Positions 48,269 to 62,212 of a stretch of DNA of 64,000 nt are shown here, piece after piece. How positions within the stretch are numbered: position 1 is the stretch's first letter; the number at the start of each line of letters is the position of its first letter. Both the position numbers and the translations under genes were made by a program. Under the pieces are notes generated by a model that was not told the DNA's origin, did no database searches, and saw nothing but the letters and a program-made list of their open reading frames with translations. The DNA comes from Odiellus spinosus (taxonomy: Eukaryota; Arthropoda; Arachnida; Opiliones; Phalangiidae), in the NCBI GenBank assembly GCA_963920705.1, contig OY987231.1, positions 20,871,024-20,935,023 of the forward strand, in the 5' to 3' direction.

Positions 48269-49855
48269 GTTCTGGGAATTTGGTGTGTTCTAGTTACTTG
48301 GATTTACTTTTTTTTCCATGTTTCTTACCCCTTTTTGCTCTACATTTTGATATAAACTTTGACTATACGTTTTCCTTGTGAGTTCATGGCTGATCTAATA
48401 AGACAGCTAAAGGCTGACTTCCAAGCAAACTGCAAACCGAGCATACGTAACAATGGGTGACAGTGTTACTCGCTCTGGCAAATATTTTAGAGCTCTAGAC
48501 TACCTGAAAATCGTGCAAACTTGTTCTTGAGTATGAAGATAATAAAAATTATACTACACATTCCTCAAAAGTATTGATTTCCGAACGGAATAAAATCCTG
48601 AGCGAAACTAAAAGTTTCAAATCTTCCTATAAGCTGTTCAAAGCCGCTAAACGTCTTCCACGAGGCACACGCAGTGCTCTCTTTTGTTTTCTAAGCGGTT
48701 CCCTAGAAGCCTTAGACGATTTTTAAAACACTTTTAAAAGATTTGCTTCGATTATGGGGATGGTGATGGAAACGAAAGCGAGTGGGAATTGAAGCACACG
48801 TAATACAATATATTCTAAACGAACTCTTTTGAGAAAATTTGTTATGGTGCCAAAGAATCCTTCTGTACGTTATATTATACAGGTGTAATATTAATTTTAA
48901 TTAGCGCGTAATTAATATTTATGAAACAGACTATCTTTCCATGAAAATCATGATTTTTCAGAAACAGTCCAGATTTTCGTGTTATCAAGGCTTGAAATTA
49001 ATCCTAGCAATACTATGTGTAAATAGTAACACAATTTTTCAAAGACGAACTCTCATTCGATTGGCATCAGAGACTATGGTCCATTTTTTTTTTTATCTGT
49101 AACTTTTCTAACGTAATTTACCAACTTTGGTAATTAACCGTGAATTACCACTGGCGAGTTTGAAAAATATTTTTTACGCAGTTTTACAGTTTACCTTAAA
49201 CCATGAATAATTATCAGCTGATGACAATTTTGTGAGCAAACTGTGGTTAGAGGGGTTTGGAGTCCCGTGTTAAATATGGGCTTCTATAACTAGACAATAT
49301 ATAATGTATAATCAATACGCATAACCCTATTTAATTTTAAATTTATTTGAAAAAAAATAAAGGAAATATAAACGTGGGAACATTCTTTTACTTCAAGGGA
49401 CAAAAATCGAAAAAAGACCTCTTAGAGAAATATTAATTTAAAGATTTAATTAATGGTAAAAAATTTGGGCTTGTCGCGCTATTAAATATAGTTAAGGGTC
49501 GCGCCTTCAAAAGTTAAAATAATTCTCTCAGATATTTGATCGAGAAACGCTTTTTCTTCGAACGTTTCTCGTCTTTGGCGAAAAATTAATTAAAAACAAT
49601 AAGAATTACTAATAGAGTCCTTCATGCCTAGTAATTTAACCGAACAAAAACCAAAAGGGAGTCTAAAAATCTAAAAGATTTATTCGAAATTAAATTAAAA
49701 GTAAAGTCAACCACCTTAGATGGATCAAGGTCTTTATGGCCTCTCCGTTTCGTCCGCAAAAATTCAAATTAATATAAACATTTGGCTACCGAAAGATACA
49801 AATTAAACGATGGGTAAAAGGGATAATGAAGACGAGATATCGCGTTATTTTTAAT
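48269..49855. other. Unassigned AT-rich DNA
   Basis: No gene or element recognised. Confidence 0.35.
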
Positions 49856-50192
49856 CAGAAGCCGATGAAACCCTCCTTTGAAGTCTATTACTCCCGGGTC
49901 TTGTCTACCCCTCTCTGTATGGGTTATTCTCAAAAGGCGCGATCCGTACGCCTCCTAACGGTAGATGTTTTCGGAGCGGGAGCTCGTCGAGCGAATATCT
50001 CTAGCAGCCTCGGAGTTCGTCCAAAAAACGTCGTCGTTTGTGGAGAGAGAGAATTTCCAATTTTCCGTAGACAGGGGGGATGAAGTAGGACCCCTTCTAA
50101 CTCGTAAAATTGGGAATTTTACCCATACAGAGAGGAGCGCTATATCGAACATTGGAGTAGTAGACTTCAAAGGAGGGTTTCATCGGCTTCTG
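49856..50192 (-). mobile_element. MITE family A, copy A8 (subfamily A-I)
   Basis: 337 bp with CAGAAG/CTTCTG ends and perfect 7-bp duplication TTTTAAT. Confidence 0.93.
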
Positions 50193-50815
50193 TTTTAATC
50201 GATTGGGAGCTTTAAAATATTCATAAAACATTTTTAAAACTCACAAAAGGTTTCTGGGAGATTTTCAATTCATGTTTCATTCTAGTTTTTGACCCCGACC
50301 TGTACATATGAAATGGCTTAGATATAAACGAGAAGGTTCGTCTGGTATCATTTAAGGCTAGTAAAAAAAGTAACCAAACGCTCAGCCACGCAAAAAGGGT
50401 CTAGAATGGTTCTCGGACCGTATTCTGTAACCATTCGAAATCTAGTTTTCGATCGAAAACTGCAAATTCCCTCTATTCGGCTATATGTTACGGATCTTTT
50501 TCGAGAGAGTAACGGAAGAAGAGCACTTTTTTTTCTAGATATGCAATCATTTGGAAGTTTTAAGTTCCACTGCTCGATGCTCGATAGCGATTGAGGGCAA
50601 CCAGATTCAGAGCACACTGACAAATGTGAGAGTCAGTGGATCAGTGTAATTATCTACTTAAGAGATAGATAGGTTATCTAGCCCTATTAATACTATGGTC
50701 AGAATAATCGGGGCTAATCAAAGTGCGTGTTAAACCATTTCACGGGACACGACAAAAGAATATTTCTTATATCTGTATTATGATTTTATTCTACATGGAC
50801 TCACGATAGCGGGAC
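50193..50815. other. Unassigned DNA
   Basis: Overlapping frames on opposite strands at 50348-50623 resemble no known family. Confidence 0.35.
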
Positions 50816-51034
50816 TATAAATTAACGAGAAACCGTATACCTTCTTCAGACGAGGCGTAATTAGCCGTTATTTAATCAGATTTAACCGAGTTTTACATAA
50901 CCTTCTCAGTTCCATAAACCTCGGTTAATTGTGATTAAACCTCGGTTAAATCTGTTCAAACCGGCTAGTTACGCCTCGTCTGAAAAGGGTATTACGCCGA
51001 TAATCGATAAAAAACGTCTTCATTATCCCTTTAA
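50816..51034. mobile_element. Family D-type element D2 with long palindrome
   Basis: Left end TAAATTAACGAGAAAC and right end CGTCTTCATTATCCCT+TTAA match D1. Between them are inverted arms TTCAGACGAGGCGTAA / TTACGCCTCGTCTGAA (50845-50984) and CAGATTTAACCGAG / CTCGGTTAAATCTG. Confidence 0.75.
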
Positions 51035-54000
51035 GGAATGGAATGTTTCCAACAGTCCCGCGGGATCATAAAAATATCATGGCTTAATTGATGTAAAGCA
51101 TTTTAAGGAGTGGCAAATGTAGTCTTTTTCAGACTGGGATTTTTAATTGCCACTAATCGAGTATTAGAAATTGATTTAGTGAAAAGGGTTAAAAACTATA
51201 TAGCGTCGTGTACAGAGTTAAAAAAAAAATGTTTCCTCGTTTTGAACCATCGTTAAGGAGTGCCCCCCCCCCCCGATAAATTATTAAATTATATATCTTC
51301 AATGTATTACAATGTTTACCAGTTTGAAACTATATAAGAAAGTTGTTTTTACTGTACTATATAACATCGAGGTATCACCCACACTCGGTATAAGCTTACT
51401 ATATTCGAAGCTCACTTGATTTAGTTGAAATGGAAAAAATCTAAATTGCGCCGGTATGCTCGCCCTCGACCACCCATAAGTTGACACATCTGAATAAATC
51501 TTTAGATTTTCGTTTTAATGGCGGTTATTTCTTTTCCTCATTTGGGCATTCAGACTGGAGATAATCATAATGCTACGCTTAAAACTGGCCCTTGGATATT
51601 CTCGATTCCATAATTTTCCCCACTCGAATACGACGTGACGGGAGACCAGTTAGTTCATAGCGTGGAAAATAGGCTTAACAATAAGATTAAGGAGGAGGTA
51701 TCACTGTTGACGTTCCGGAATTTTTTGACGCTTTCCGTCGCCTCTCTAAACTCTCGTCGCGATCGCGAACTCTCTCTCCCAACTCTTCTCTCCACGACTA
51801 TAGCTCAGCTGACACATTTTTTATTGCTTTTTGCTTGGCGATTTCGATCAAGCGGATAAATCACACTCATTTAGTACAGGAAACCTCTAGCTTATACCTT
51901 CCCGGGGGTAAAATTTAAAATTGGACATAGACAAGCTCGTGTTATCGGATATTAAGTCAGTCTATTTTTCTATAAAAAAATTAAGAATTTTTACTATACA
52001 TGTATATAGCAGGATTCTTACAAACATGAAATACCTGGAAATATCAGGGACTTGGAATGTCAGATAAATTAAGTTTTTATTATGGTTTTTCGAAACATTA
52101 GGATGAAATTTTACGGGTAAAATTGATAAAAATCAGGAAAATTTGATTTTCAAATGTTGTATGAACCCTAATATAGAAGATCGATAATTTGCATTTTCCA
52201 AAGAATTCTAAATGTTTTCGAATAGGCCTTCAACTTCACGCTAAATCTATAATTCATATTTTATAATAAATATTTTGTTTTATAAATAATGCAAATAAGT
52301 TGTGGGACCATGCGGTTTTACTTCATAAAAATTGTTTTGATTCAACATATTTCTATAAATTAAATTTAGATTCTGAGTAACAATCACATCATAATAGGAC
52401 CTCCATTTGTCTAAATTGCATATCTTAATTGAAAATGCAAGATGAAATTGTTAGAGATAATTATGCCTATACTTTTTCGAGCGTATATATAAAAGTGGTT
52501 GAAATGAAGAATTACACGCGCACCCACTTAGAAACAAAATCAACCAAGAATAAACCCAAAATATGTTAATTGAAGAAGACTCAATTTCAAACGCGACATA
52601 TCGTTAAATATATATCAGCCTCACGACCCTGATGGCGCTTAAGGGTACCAAAAAAAAATAGGAGTGCCTCATCTGATTGATTTACGATATTACACACCAC
52701 ACACGCTGCTCATACAGAGATACTTGATATCAAAAGGTAAACCCCTCACGGTTAATAGCGAAAAAAAAAAAAATCTCCAATCGATTTAAAAAAAAAATAC
52801 AGAGACATTCGATTGACATAAAACAGTTTAAAAAAACTAGTAAGATATAGTCGAGGTATATATAAGGGAGAGTATAAGAAGTATACTGCTCCTTGTGAAC
52901 GTAACAAGGGTTAACAAGACCTAGGACACAATCTCGGATTGATTTGTTTCTAGACATACTTAAGATAAAGGTATAAAATATACCAGGGGAGGTGAGGGAC
53001 TAACTTTTATTTTTCTTGTCGACAAGAAGTCGGGGTTTTACGTTACGATTGCGAATTTTCTAACAGAGGCCGGCCGTTGTGGACCATTTCTATTGGTTTC
53101 GAGTCCCCAAAATTTATTTGTAAAGGAAGCAATTTTTTTTTTCACCATTTTTTTATACTCTCTTTAGATTTATCAACGTGTAATTTACTGCTGTAGATTT
53201 TATATGAGACTGTTAAAGTTTTAATGTTCTATATATTAGACTTTATTTTCGCCATGATTCGAATAGGTTTTAGGCCGAGAATGAAACGTTTGAATTACAC
53301 CGTGACAGTGGATTGCTCACGTTGTAAAAGCGTGAAAGTTACTAAACACATGGTAGACTTTCAAGGTGAAATTAAAATCACATCGTTTCGATATAATCAT
53401 GAATTCCTGATATAATTTAAGTAGGGAAGTAGTAAAGACTAAGATTTGGGAATTACGATTTGAGAATTGGTTGGATGGTGTCATCTTGAATTTTCAAATT
53501 ATGTTAATTCGGGAAAAAAAACTGGTTCTTGTAATCTATACCTAGTATGGTGTAATAACTTGAATTGTCAAGAAAATGTACAAATACGAGAAGAATTTAA
53601 TTAATCTCTTATCAAGTTATTGGTTAATAAAAAAAGGACCATGAAGGGCGCGACAATAAGAACTAATCAGTTGTTTTCAAAAGGAATCTATTGACGGAGT
53701 AAAATAAATCACGTGTTTAAAATTGCGCCAAAATATAAGGAAAACTATAAAAATTTACTTTTTTACGATTATTCTTATAAAAGCTTTGATTCAAAACTTT
53801 TGTTAACATACGATTTCGTATAGTTTCATTTTTGGGGGCCAAATAAATTAGTATTAAACGTCAAAAGAAAAATAACCATCATGGTTTTCATATTCGAAGA
53901 TTTTGAATGACTATATTTTGCGCTTTATATGAAAAATATGGGATATAAGAAACAAATTTTCTACGCTATGAAAAAAAATAAGAGGTTTTGTTCAGACAAC

Positions 54001-56547
54001 TATCTCGGACGAGTATCTTTTATGCCTCCCAGGGCAAAAACGTAACTACGAATCCCTGGAGGCACCTGTGACAGGGGTGACCCGAGTAACCTTCCAAAAG
54101 CCGCCGAACAAGCCACGCCCAACGGTGATCAGAAAAAAAACGTAACCCGCGCAACCTCGACTTTCTCTTCCCCGTGCCGTCCCGCCAAATATCTCTTTTC
54201 TCGGTCTTCTTCTGCGTCGTCATCCACCCCCGCTACGGAGCTCCACCCCCACTCTTCCCCTACATCTCGACCACCTCTTGACCTTTCATTTCGAGTGCCA
54301 CTGTGCAGTTCTCACCAGGTAGGAAGAACGAGAAGAAATATCTAGTATTGCTAAGATGAACCCGGTTTCGGCAACGAGTCATTCGATTATTTTTCTATCC
54401 TCATCAACCCGTGTAAATTTACTCTTCGATACCCAATACAGAACTTTAACAACCTGGAACTATTTCACTATTTCAAGAGGAAATAAAAAGACTAATTTAC
54501 AATATTATAACCATCGATACGTTCAAAAGTAGGTGACTTTAATGTCACCCGAGGTTAATTGCCTTTTACATTTAATTGCGCTGCGCAATTGTCTGTTATC
54601 TTATCGCTCTTATTCGGAGACGCTCCGAGGATCCTTTCCACAAGCTATCAATGAATTTGGGCAATTTTTAATTAGAGTGGTTTATCGAAATGTCGAAGCG
54701 CTCCGTCTCTAGAGTTGGAGTGCATTGTTCATATTATATGGTGATGGAGAACTTATGTGTCAATGGTAGAAGTGTTCGTCTCGGTCAATCTCGGAAGTCG
54801 GCGTTTCTGGTTTCGCCATTGAAAACACCATAATGCGTAACAAAAAGTAGACTTATTTGATACGTAACGGCGAGTATAAGAGACAAGCATTCAAGAGTTC
54901 AGATTCATGATATAGTGCAGTGCAAGAGAGATGTTTAGTATTTTGTACAAGACATAAATCATTGGTCATCGCGAGTAATAAACAAATAATCCAAACAAGA
55001 CTTTATTTTATAAGAAAATGACAGATAACTTTGGATTATAAGAGTATAAAAAGATGCTCGGCTATTTTAAACGAGCATTTCCTTCAGCTTTCACAGCCAA
55101 TATAATGAAACTGTCCCCGTTAATTGAATACTGGTGTTAGGAAAAAAACTATACAGTATAGAGGGAGTGACCAAATCACAGTTCGCGCTTTTCGTAATAT
55201 TTCTCAACCTTCCTAATTGTAATATGCCACACAGATTAAAACTGTAAACTTGCGAAACCCACTTAATATCTAATTCCTCGTACGCGTTGTTAAAGTTCGG
55301 TTCATTCTATGGACCGCTATGCGAAGATGAAAATAAGTATATTTTTTTCCTCCGATGAGGCCATTAATGCGCCTCACGTCGTCTAATCATGAGAAAGAGC
55401 CAATGGCTATTATACGGCGAAAGAATCGTTCCTAACTAATCATTTACAGGGTTTTACGAGTTTCTCGCGCGGCGCGGAGCGTATTTCTTCTACGTTTTCG
55501 GTACAAATCCGCCCCCGAAGCCAACGGAAAGCGATTTGTGAATTGATAAGAGAGACCTTTTTTTTCTCCGCGTACACCTCAAAAACTTCTTCTCCAAGAC
55601 GCGAAAAGAAGAAGACGACTTAACCGCGCGCCGCGAAAGGTCATCTTTTCACCCCTCTTCATATCTCTACGTTTACTTCTATATTTTTTATCCTCGGACG
55701 CCACAAATTACGCTTGCAGGGGAAATTTTTTCCCAGGCCGTTTTCTCTCGAACCAGAATGTATATACGCCACCTTCACCACCTACGAGTCGAACAGCGCG
55801 GGACCGTATACTCGTTATCAAATTTACCAGAGACTAAGATCAGTGAAATAAAAGGTTCTCGTGGCAACTGGCAATGGTACTAAATCACCGTGATTTCGAA
55901 TACAGCGAACGCGATCTCTAGAGTAGAGTTTCCCCCCGACGGTAACTCCATTGGCGAAATAAATAATACTCCCTCGAGGTTATAGACGTTCCTCGGCAGC
56001 CTGTAATTACGGTCCACGACCCGCTCCGTCAGAATTTCACGCACATACTACACTGGTCCTATACATATATACGCTATGTACCGGGGGAGGTTAAAATTTT
56101 GCCAACCTCTAATAGCTTCTTTCTAAATATTCCAACATTTGCGGGGTTAAAAACTTAAAAACGAATGAATTTGCCCTAGGAGATACTGAAAATTTACTTA
56201 TATTTCGGTTACCTCGAAAAAAAAAAAAAAAAAAAAAAAATTGAGGTCGGGAAATCCGATCATCTTTTTAGAAACAATACTGTTCGAATCTAATAAAATG
56301 GTGTTGCGACATCGCTGCCACGTGATAAGCAGACATGTTAAGTACTGAACCCTCGATAAAGGGACGGTGGGGAGGAATTCTACCAACGAGCCATTTGCCA
56401 GCGCTAAAATTCACGGAGTTAAAATTAACTTTGTAACCAGCCCTTTAAATTACTGATCGCGTCAGTAAAAAGATTTCAAAATATTTCATCATGGCACCAT
56501 AAAACTTCTTTAAATCTTTGACGATTTTACACTCTTATATGTTTAAC
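51035..56547. other. Long unassigned stretch
   Basis: Homopolymers C12 (51263-51274) and A24 (56217-56240). A GC-richer zone at 54000-54350 and 55400-56050. No gene, RNA or complete element recognised. Short frames (53224-53415 plus, 54020-54223 minus) have no recognisable domain. Confidence 0.35.
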
Positions 56548-56884
56548 CAGAAGCCGATGAAACCCTCCTTTGAAGTCTACTACTCCAATGTTCGATATAG
56601 CGCTCCTCTCTGTATGGGTAAAATTCCCAATTTTACGAGTTAGAAGGGGTCCTACTTCATCCCCCCTGTCTACGGAAAATTGGAAATTCTCTCTCTCCAC
56701 AAACGACGACGTTTTTTGGACGAACTCCAAGGCTGCTAGAGATATTCGCTCGACGAGCTCCCGCTCCGAAAACATCTACCGTTAGGAGGCGTACGGATCG
56801 CGCCTTTTGAGAATAACCCATACAGAGAGGGGTAGACAAGACCCGGGAGCAATAGACTTCAAAGGACGGTTTCATCTACTTCTG
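56548..56884 (+). mobile_element. MITE family A, copy A9 (subfamily A-I)
   Basis: 337 bp with CAGAAG/CTTCTG ends. Flanks GTTTAAC and GTTTTAG match at only five of seven positions. Confidence 0.92.
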
Positions 56885-57791
56885 GTTTTAGGGTATACAA
56901 CACTTTCATTCGAATCGACGAGATCGAAAAACCCAAACGTAGAAAATGACTAGGCAACTATTTCTTAACTGAAAAGAATGGGCTTTACGTAATTATCTAC
57001 TAAAATCAGTTGTTTTTTCCTAAAAACTTTGGCACGTTTTCATCAGTCAGTATTAGGGAGTCTTTTGGGGGAAAACCGTAGATATAGTGACGGTCGAGTC
57101 GTGCGGAGAGATAATAGCTGTTAGCCGCTTCGATGGCGCAAAAGGCGGGGGCGTTCAATCTTTTTATACGATAGAATATATGGAAGGAATATTACTAGAA
57201 TAAGAAGCCGCGAAGGAAGGGGACGGGGTATCGAGTTAGAAGGTTATGGGAATGGATTGAAACCTTCGTGAAATCTTCGAGCAGGTGGCACGACTCTTAA
57301 AGCATCCACCCTCGTCCTCCCAATTCCCGCGCCGCGTACACCTCTTTTCAATGAGATCATTTCTTTATAGTAAATAAGCCTACGAGGATAGGGATTCCAG
57401 GCAATTCCGAGGAATCTGACAGTTTGCGGAACGAACGCACCCCTTCTAGAATCACCGCCAGCAAACTAGGTTTCGCTAGAAAACGGATATCGGACAATCA
57501 ACCGAAAACTTACGAAATATCCTAAGTTTTAAAGGGTATATATATAAAATAGGTAAAAACCCTATATTGAAAAGGTTCTTTAAGAATATATGAACTTTAA
57601 ATCTGGTCAAATATATCGCTAAATAGTAAATACTTTATACTTCAGTTTAAGAGGAAATAGAGGCGCGTTGATACTCAATGTTAAACATAAATTAGAAAAA
57701 AGTAGTGCGTGACAAAGCACATTGAACAAGAATATACTATTTAGTAGCTAAATATACGATTTTTATTAAGATTCCCATTTTGGCATTCAAC
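56885..57791. other. Unassigned DNA
   Basis: No gene or element recognised. Confidence 0.35.
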
Positions 57792-58129
57792 CAGAAGCCG
57801 ATGAAACCCTCCTTTGAAGTCTACTACTCCAATGTTCGATATAGCGCTCCTCTCTGTATGGGTAAAATTCACAATTTTACGAGATCGGAGGGGGTTCTAC
57901 TTCATACCCCCTGTCTACGGAAAATTGGAAATTCTCTCTCTCCACAAACGACGACGTTTTTTGGACGAACTCCAAGGCTGCTAGAGATATTCGCTCGACG
58001 AGCTCCCGCTCCGAGAACATCTACCGTTAGGAGGCGTACGAATCGCGCCTTTTGAGAATAACCCATACAGAGAGGGGTAGACAAGACCAGGGAGTAATAG
58101 ACTTCAAAGGAGGGTTTCATCTACTTCTG
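57792..58129 (+). mobile_element. MITE family A, copy A10, mosaic of subfamilies
   Basis: 338 bp. The left part has A-II markers (GAGATCGGAGGGG, TCATACCCCC); the right part has A-I markers (TTTTTTGGACG, GAGCTCCCGCTCCG, GAATAACCC). Flanks ATTCAAC and ATATAAT do not match. Confidence 0.9.
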
Positions 58130-58145
58130 ATATAATTTTCTTAAA

Positions 58146-58178
58146 ATTAATAAGTTCCTCGTCTTCATTATTCCTTTA
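58146..58178. repeat. Family D right-end fragment
   Basis: CTCGTCTTCATTATTCCTTTAA, about 20 bp right of A10. Only the terminal part is visible. Confidence 0.45.
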
Positions 58179-58874
58179 ATTTCAAAGCTGCCTGCGTATA
58201 ATCCGATTTCATTAAAACGTGGGGTAATATTTTTAAACCACACAATGTCTTGTCATTTATGTCAGTTTGATTTTTTTTTATTAAATAGCGTAACAATTTC
58301 AGGAATTTTTATTGAAAATCCTGTACGTGTTTGAAAAAAGAAAAGAATTTTAAAAACAAAAATACATAATCAACATTCCGGGTGATAATATAGGGTCTAA
58401 TTCGATGATCCACTAAACTATAAGCATTCCTTTTTCTCCCTTAAATCACGATCTTTTAATCCAAATAAATTATACACGAGCTTAAGCGCATCGCGATCTA
58501 TACCTTTGATAGCTATAATATACATGCCCCCGATAAAATATCGAATCGGTAATATTTCCTGATGACCCTGGAACACCTGCACCAATCCCCTTGGACACGT
58601 AACTTATAGACAAGACGAGAACAAGAAGAAAGTAACGAGATTCATATATTTATCTCCCCTCCCCAACCCACTCCATTTTTCTTTACGATTTTTTAACATC
58701 CCCCGTCCATATATGCGCTAATAATCGTTCAACATGTATGTCAATAGTATGCGCTATAAGCGATGGTGGCGCGAACCTATAGCTGCTTCGGCTTTTTGAC
58801 TAGAAAGTTAAGAATAACGCGCACCAGAAGTTTTTTTACACTTTTTAAATGGTTGCTTTGAAACGGTCCGCTAA
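58179..58874. other. Unassigned AT-rich DNA
   Basis: No gene or element recognised. Confidence 0.35.
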
Positions 58875-59580
58875 TATAGTAAAAGGAATAGAAGCTTCAA
58901 CCTTGATTGTACCATTTTTATAGGATGGGTTTCATCAGAGGTATATAATAACCCCTTTCGGGGGGAAGTATGAAAGCCCCTATACTACTAATGCTAAAAA
59001 TCACGAACAACAAAAGCCCGCTGCTGACTATCTAGGCCACTAGCTCGCGCTGGACTTCTCAATGTCGCTACTCTAGTAAATGGTCTTTGTATAAACAAGA
59101 CGGCTCGATTTGTGTTTGGAACTTCCTGTCTCAGGAGTCAGGCTGTCTGTTAAAATGGAGTCGAAGGTTGACTTCAGCTCGCGAGTTCCGGAAGTGTGCG
59201 TAGGGAAAATTTAGTGAGGTTCAAAATGGTGTAACTATTTTTTGGGAGTAAAGCGGTGTGTCGATCCGCCGCGATTTACGCCGGGCACTCGTTGTTCGTC
59301 GATTTTGCCTACCTTTCATACTTCCCCCCGAAGGGGGTTATAATATTCATCTGGTTTCATCGATCTCAAACTGGGGTTATTTCTACTTCCGGTAGCTGTT
59401 CCGTTGCTGCCATGTGACTGAGCAGATATAGAACAATAAATACTAATAGACTTTGCGTTTTTAGTCTTTGCTGGACGGGAAATATGACACCCCCTATCAC
59501 GTGGCACTGATTTCCGGAAGTTGAATATACCTAATTTGGATTGGGACAGTTATCGTTGAAGCTTCTATTTCTTTTACTAT
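58875..59580. mobile_element. Repeat family I, copy I2, split by B4
   Basis: Inverted termini ATAGTAAAAGGAATAGAAGC and GCTTCTATTTCTTTTACTAT, extended by TTCAAC / GTTGAA. Interior as in I1. Element B4 lies at 58936-59353; without it the copy would be about 280 bp. Confidence 0.88.
58936..59353 (-). mobile_element. MITE family B, copy B4, nested in I2
   Basis: 418 bp, inverted relative to B1-B3. Starts CAGAGGTATATAATAACCCC; the right end has mutated to CATCTG. Perfect 7-bp duplication GTTTCAT of the I2 sequence. Confidence 0.94.
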
Positions 59581-60653
59581 ATTTTTTACGCGCTAACGCG
59601 TGGAAGAACTTGTTTTGAATCGCAACTATGTAACATCCAATTTTCTCAGAACTTTTGTTACATAATTTTGATCAACCTAAACTTTAAAAATTACATTCGA
59701 AAATACCGTTTTCCTTGGCAGTTACTTTAAATATTTAGTGCGCGACAGGCTTCCCAGGCTAGTCCTAACTATCCCCACCATCACCGCGAGCTGAAAGAGA
59801 AAGAGCGAGAGAGAAGTTGACCCCGATGACCTCGCGGTGGATGAGAGGCCATAAGGCACCACGTGAGAACCGCCGCCGGCTAAATCAGACTCGACTACCT
59901 TCGAACTTGGAGCGGCAGACAAGGACACTCCCTTGCAACTTCGTGATAGCTACTTTTGGCCAGATTTTTATGCCCCTTCCGGAGGATGGAAAAAATTTCA
60001 TCCTCACCATCTTCTTTCTCCCATCATTTTCAACCTCTCTTTCCCCCCTCCCTCTCGAGTTTTCTTTAAAGAACTATTACTCCCCCACCCCCTTCGTTTT
60101 ATGGGCTTTTATTTCCAGCTTTAAGAGTGAAAAAAAAAAAGTTGCGCTCTTCAACAAAAGGAGCATACCATCTTCAAAAATGATCATTTCGTTGTAGATC
60201 TCAAGTCCAATAGCATTATCCCGTGACCACGCATTTCGATTTCCTCGTTAAACTTTCATTTTTTTGTTTGCTTAAATTATTTTCTCGGGAATCTCGTTTT
60301 AACTCGGAAATTTTGGGTTCTCCCGGTTATAAGTTTTGCTTAAAAAAAGGATTATGTGATGCGGCAGTGTCAATGTGGGAGAACGTAACGCGAAAAATAA
60401 TTTTTCTCATAATTTAATTAATTTTTGTAATTTTTGTAAATTTGTATTTTAAATCGAAAAGACTATATTATATTATATATTTTTAACGGTAAAGTTATAT
60501 CACCAACGTAAAAAATGCAGCAATATCAAGTGAGTAAAACTTTTTTCTTCGGGTATCAAAACACCCACATTCGTTATGTAAATTACACATCTCATGTTGT
60601 GATGGTTCAGTCAATTTATATATACTCCAGTTTATTTAATTGACGACGCACTG
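59581..60653. other. Unassigned DNA
   Basis: A 126-codon plus-strand frame at 59817-60197 has no recognisable domain. A string ATGCAGCAATATCAA|GTGAGT near 60514 could be a tiny first exon, but nothing supports it. Confidence 0.35.
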
Positions 60654-61098
60654 TTAAAGGGAGGATGCAACCTAACAACGAGTGATTTTTTTTATCGATT
60701 CCTTATTGTTTAAATAGGCCTAATCCACTATTTAAAAAATTTACAAACAAATATTAAACTAGAAATAAATTTAAAACTTACCCTGAAAATAGGCTTAGTG
60801 GGATTCATGGAGCTCCCGATTTCCTCGCGTGTAAGGTCTAGCGACCAATCGCGCGCGACGTAAGTCTCGCGGAGATCTCGCGTGAACGACGGCCCTACGC
60901 TCATTGGTCGCTAGACCTTACACGGACGCGATTCAGGATCTCCATGAATCCCGCTAAGCCTATTTTCTGGGTAAGTTTTAAATTTATTTCTAGTTTAATA
61001 TTTGTTTTGTAAACTTTTTATCGGTGGATTAGGCCTATTTAAACGATAAGGAATCGATAAAAAAAATCACTTGTAATTAGGTTGCATTCTCCCTTTAA
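60654..61098. mobile_element. TTAA family C, copy C2
   Basis: TTAA at 60654-60657 and 61095-61098. Termini AGGGAGGATGCAACCTAA / GGTTGCATTCTCCCT. Nearly identical to C1 over the whole element, including the central GGTCTAGCGACCAAT arms. Confidence 0.92.
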
Positions 61099-62212
61099 AG
61101 CCTCATTTAACTTTATTAATAAAGTCTCTAACTCCCTTGTATACGATCAATATTTTAAATTGTGATAAATGACCAGTTTGACCACAGCCAAATAGCGATA
61201 GGCTATTGGGTACAGCTCATATTTTTGATTTAAGTATATGTAAGAACTATTTAATATCTATCTAAACTATGAAACTATGAAACTGCAGATCAGCTGACTT
61301 TAAAGTCGAAATAAACTAATATTTAGTTTTTTAATTTCAGTTAAAGCACGAAATATTAAATTTATTTTTAAAATCAACGAGCTTGTATTTATATATCTAA
61401 AAAATTCATATAGTAAATAATTAGTTTTGAGGCGACATTTGCAGTTTGACGATTTTGCTTTGTCAATAAGGGGCGGCAAATAATATTTGTAATATCAAAA
61501 CTGGTGCTTTAAATGATTATATGCTTACAATTTAAACTAACAGGAGCCAGAATAATAATTGAAAGCGTTCTATCCTTCAAATATAATTAATTTAATTTGG
61601 GTCAACTAAGTTTTTATTATAGGAAAAATAATCGCCTAGATAAATTCAGACAGTATTAGCTTTTTTTTCACGGGATATTTAATTTTTATCGCTGTAATAG
61701 AATTTCCAGTCTATAGGAATTTAAAACTTATCTTAAAAGGCGTCAAATTAAATTTAATAGAGGATTAAAATTCAGGTTTCAAATTTACGATGATACTCGT
61801 AAAAACTAGTCCAGATGAGTTTTAAAAAATTAACATATTCGTGCATGTTTCCGAAGATCTTTACGTTGATGAATATAACAGTTCGCCCATTTATTACCCG
61901 AGCAACGAGTTAACCTTCTATATACGTAAGGTGTAGAGACAAAACAGGGATAGTTTAATAATAAAAAACAAAAACTGGTATTGTTAGGTCGTTATGGAAA
62001 CCATTTTAACGCCTCGTAATAAAAGAATAAAAATTAGGTACTGGTTTATAGCTCAAAGCTACTATAAATGTTAAAAGTTAAAGGAATGGGTAAAGTTAGA
62101 TGTTTTAAAAATTTAAACCATTTACAAGGGCACAATCAATTTGATATTTCGACCGTAGAAAAAGGGATATACCAAAACTCAGAGTAAAGTTCGGAATTCA
62201 CATAACTTCTGC
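61099..62212. other. Unassigned AT-rich DNA
   Basis: No gene or element recognised. Confidence 0.35.

Noticed and set aside
60514..60530. ATGCAGCAATATCAA followed by GTGAGT, a possible mini first exon
   Set aside because: Five codons with no identifiable downstream exon; chance cannot be excluded.
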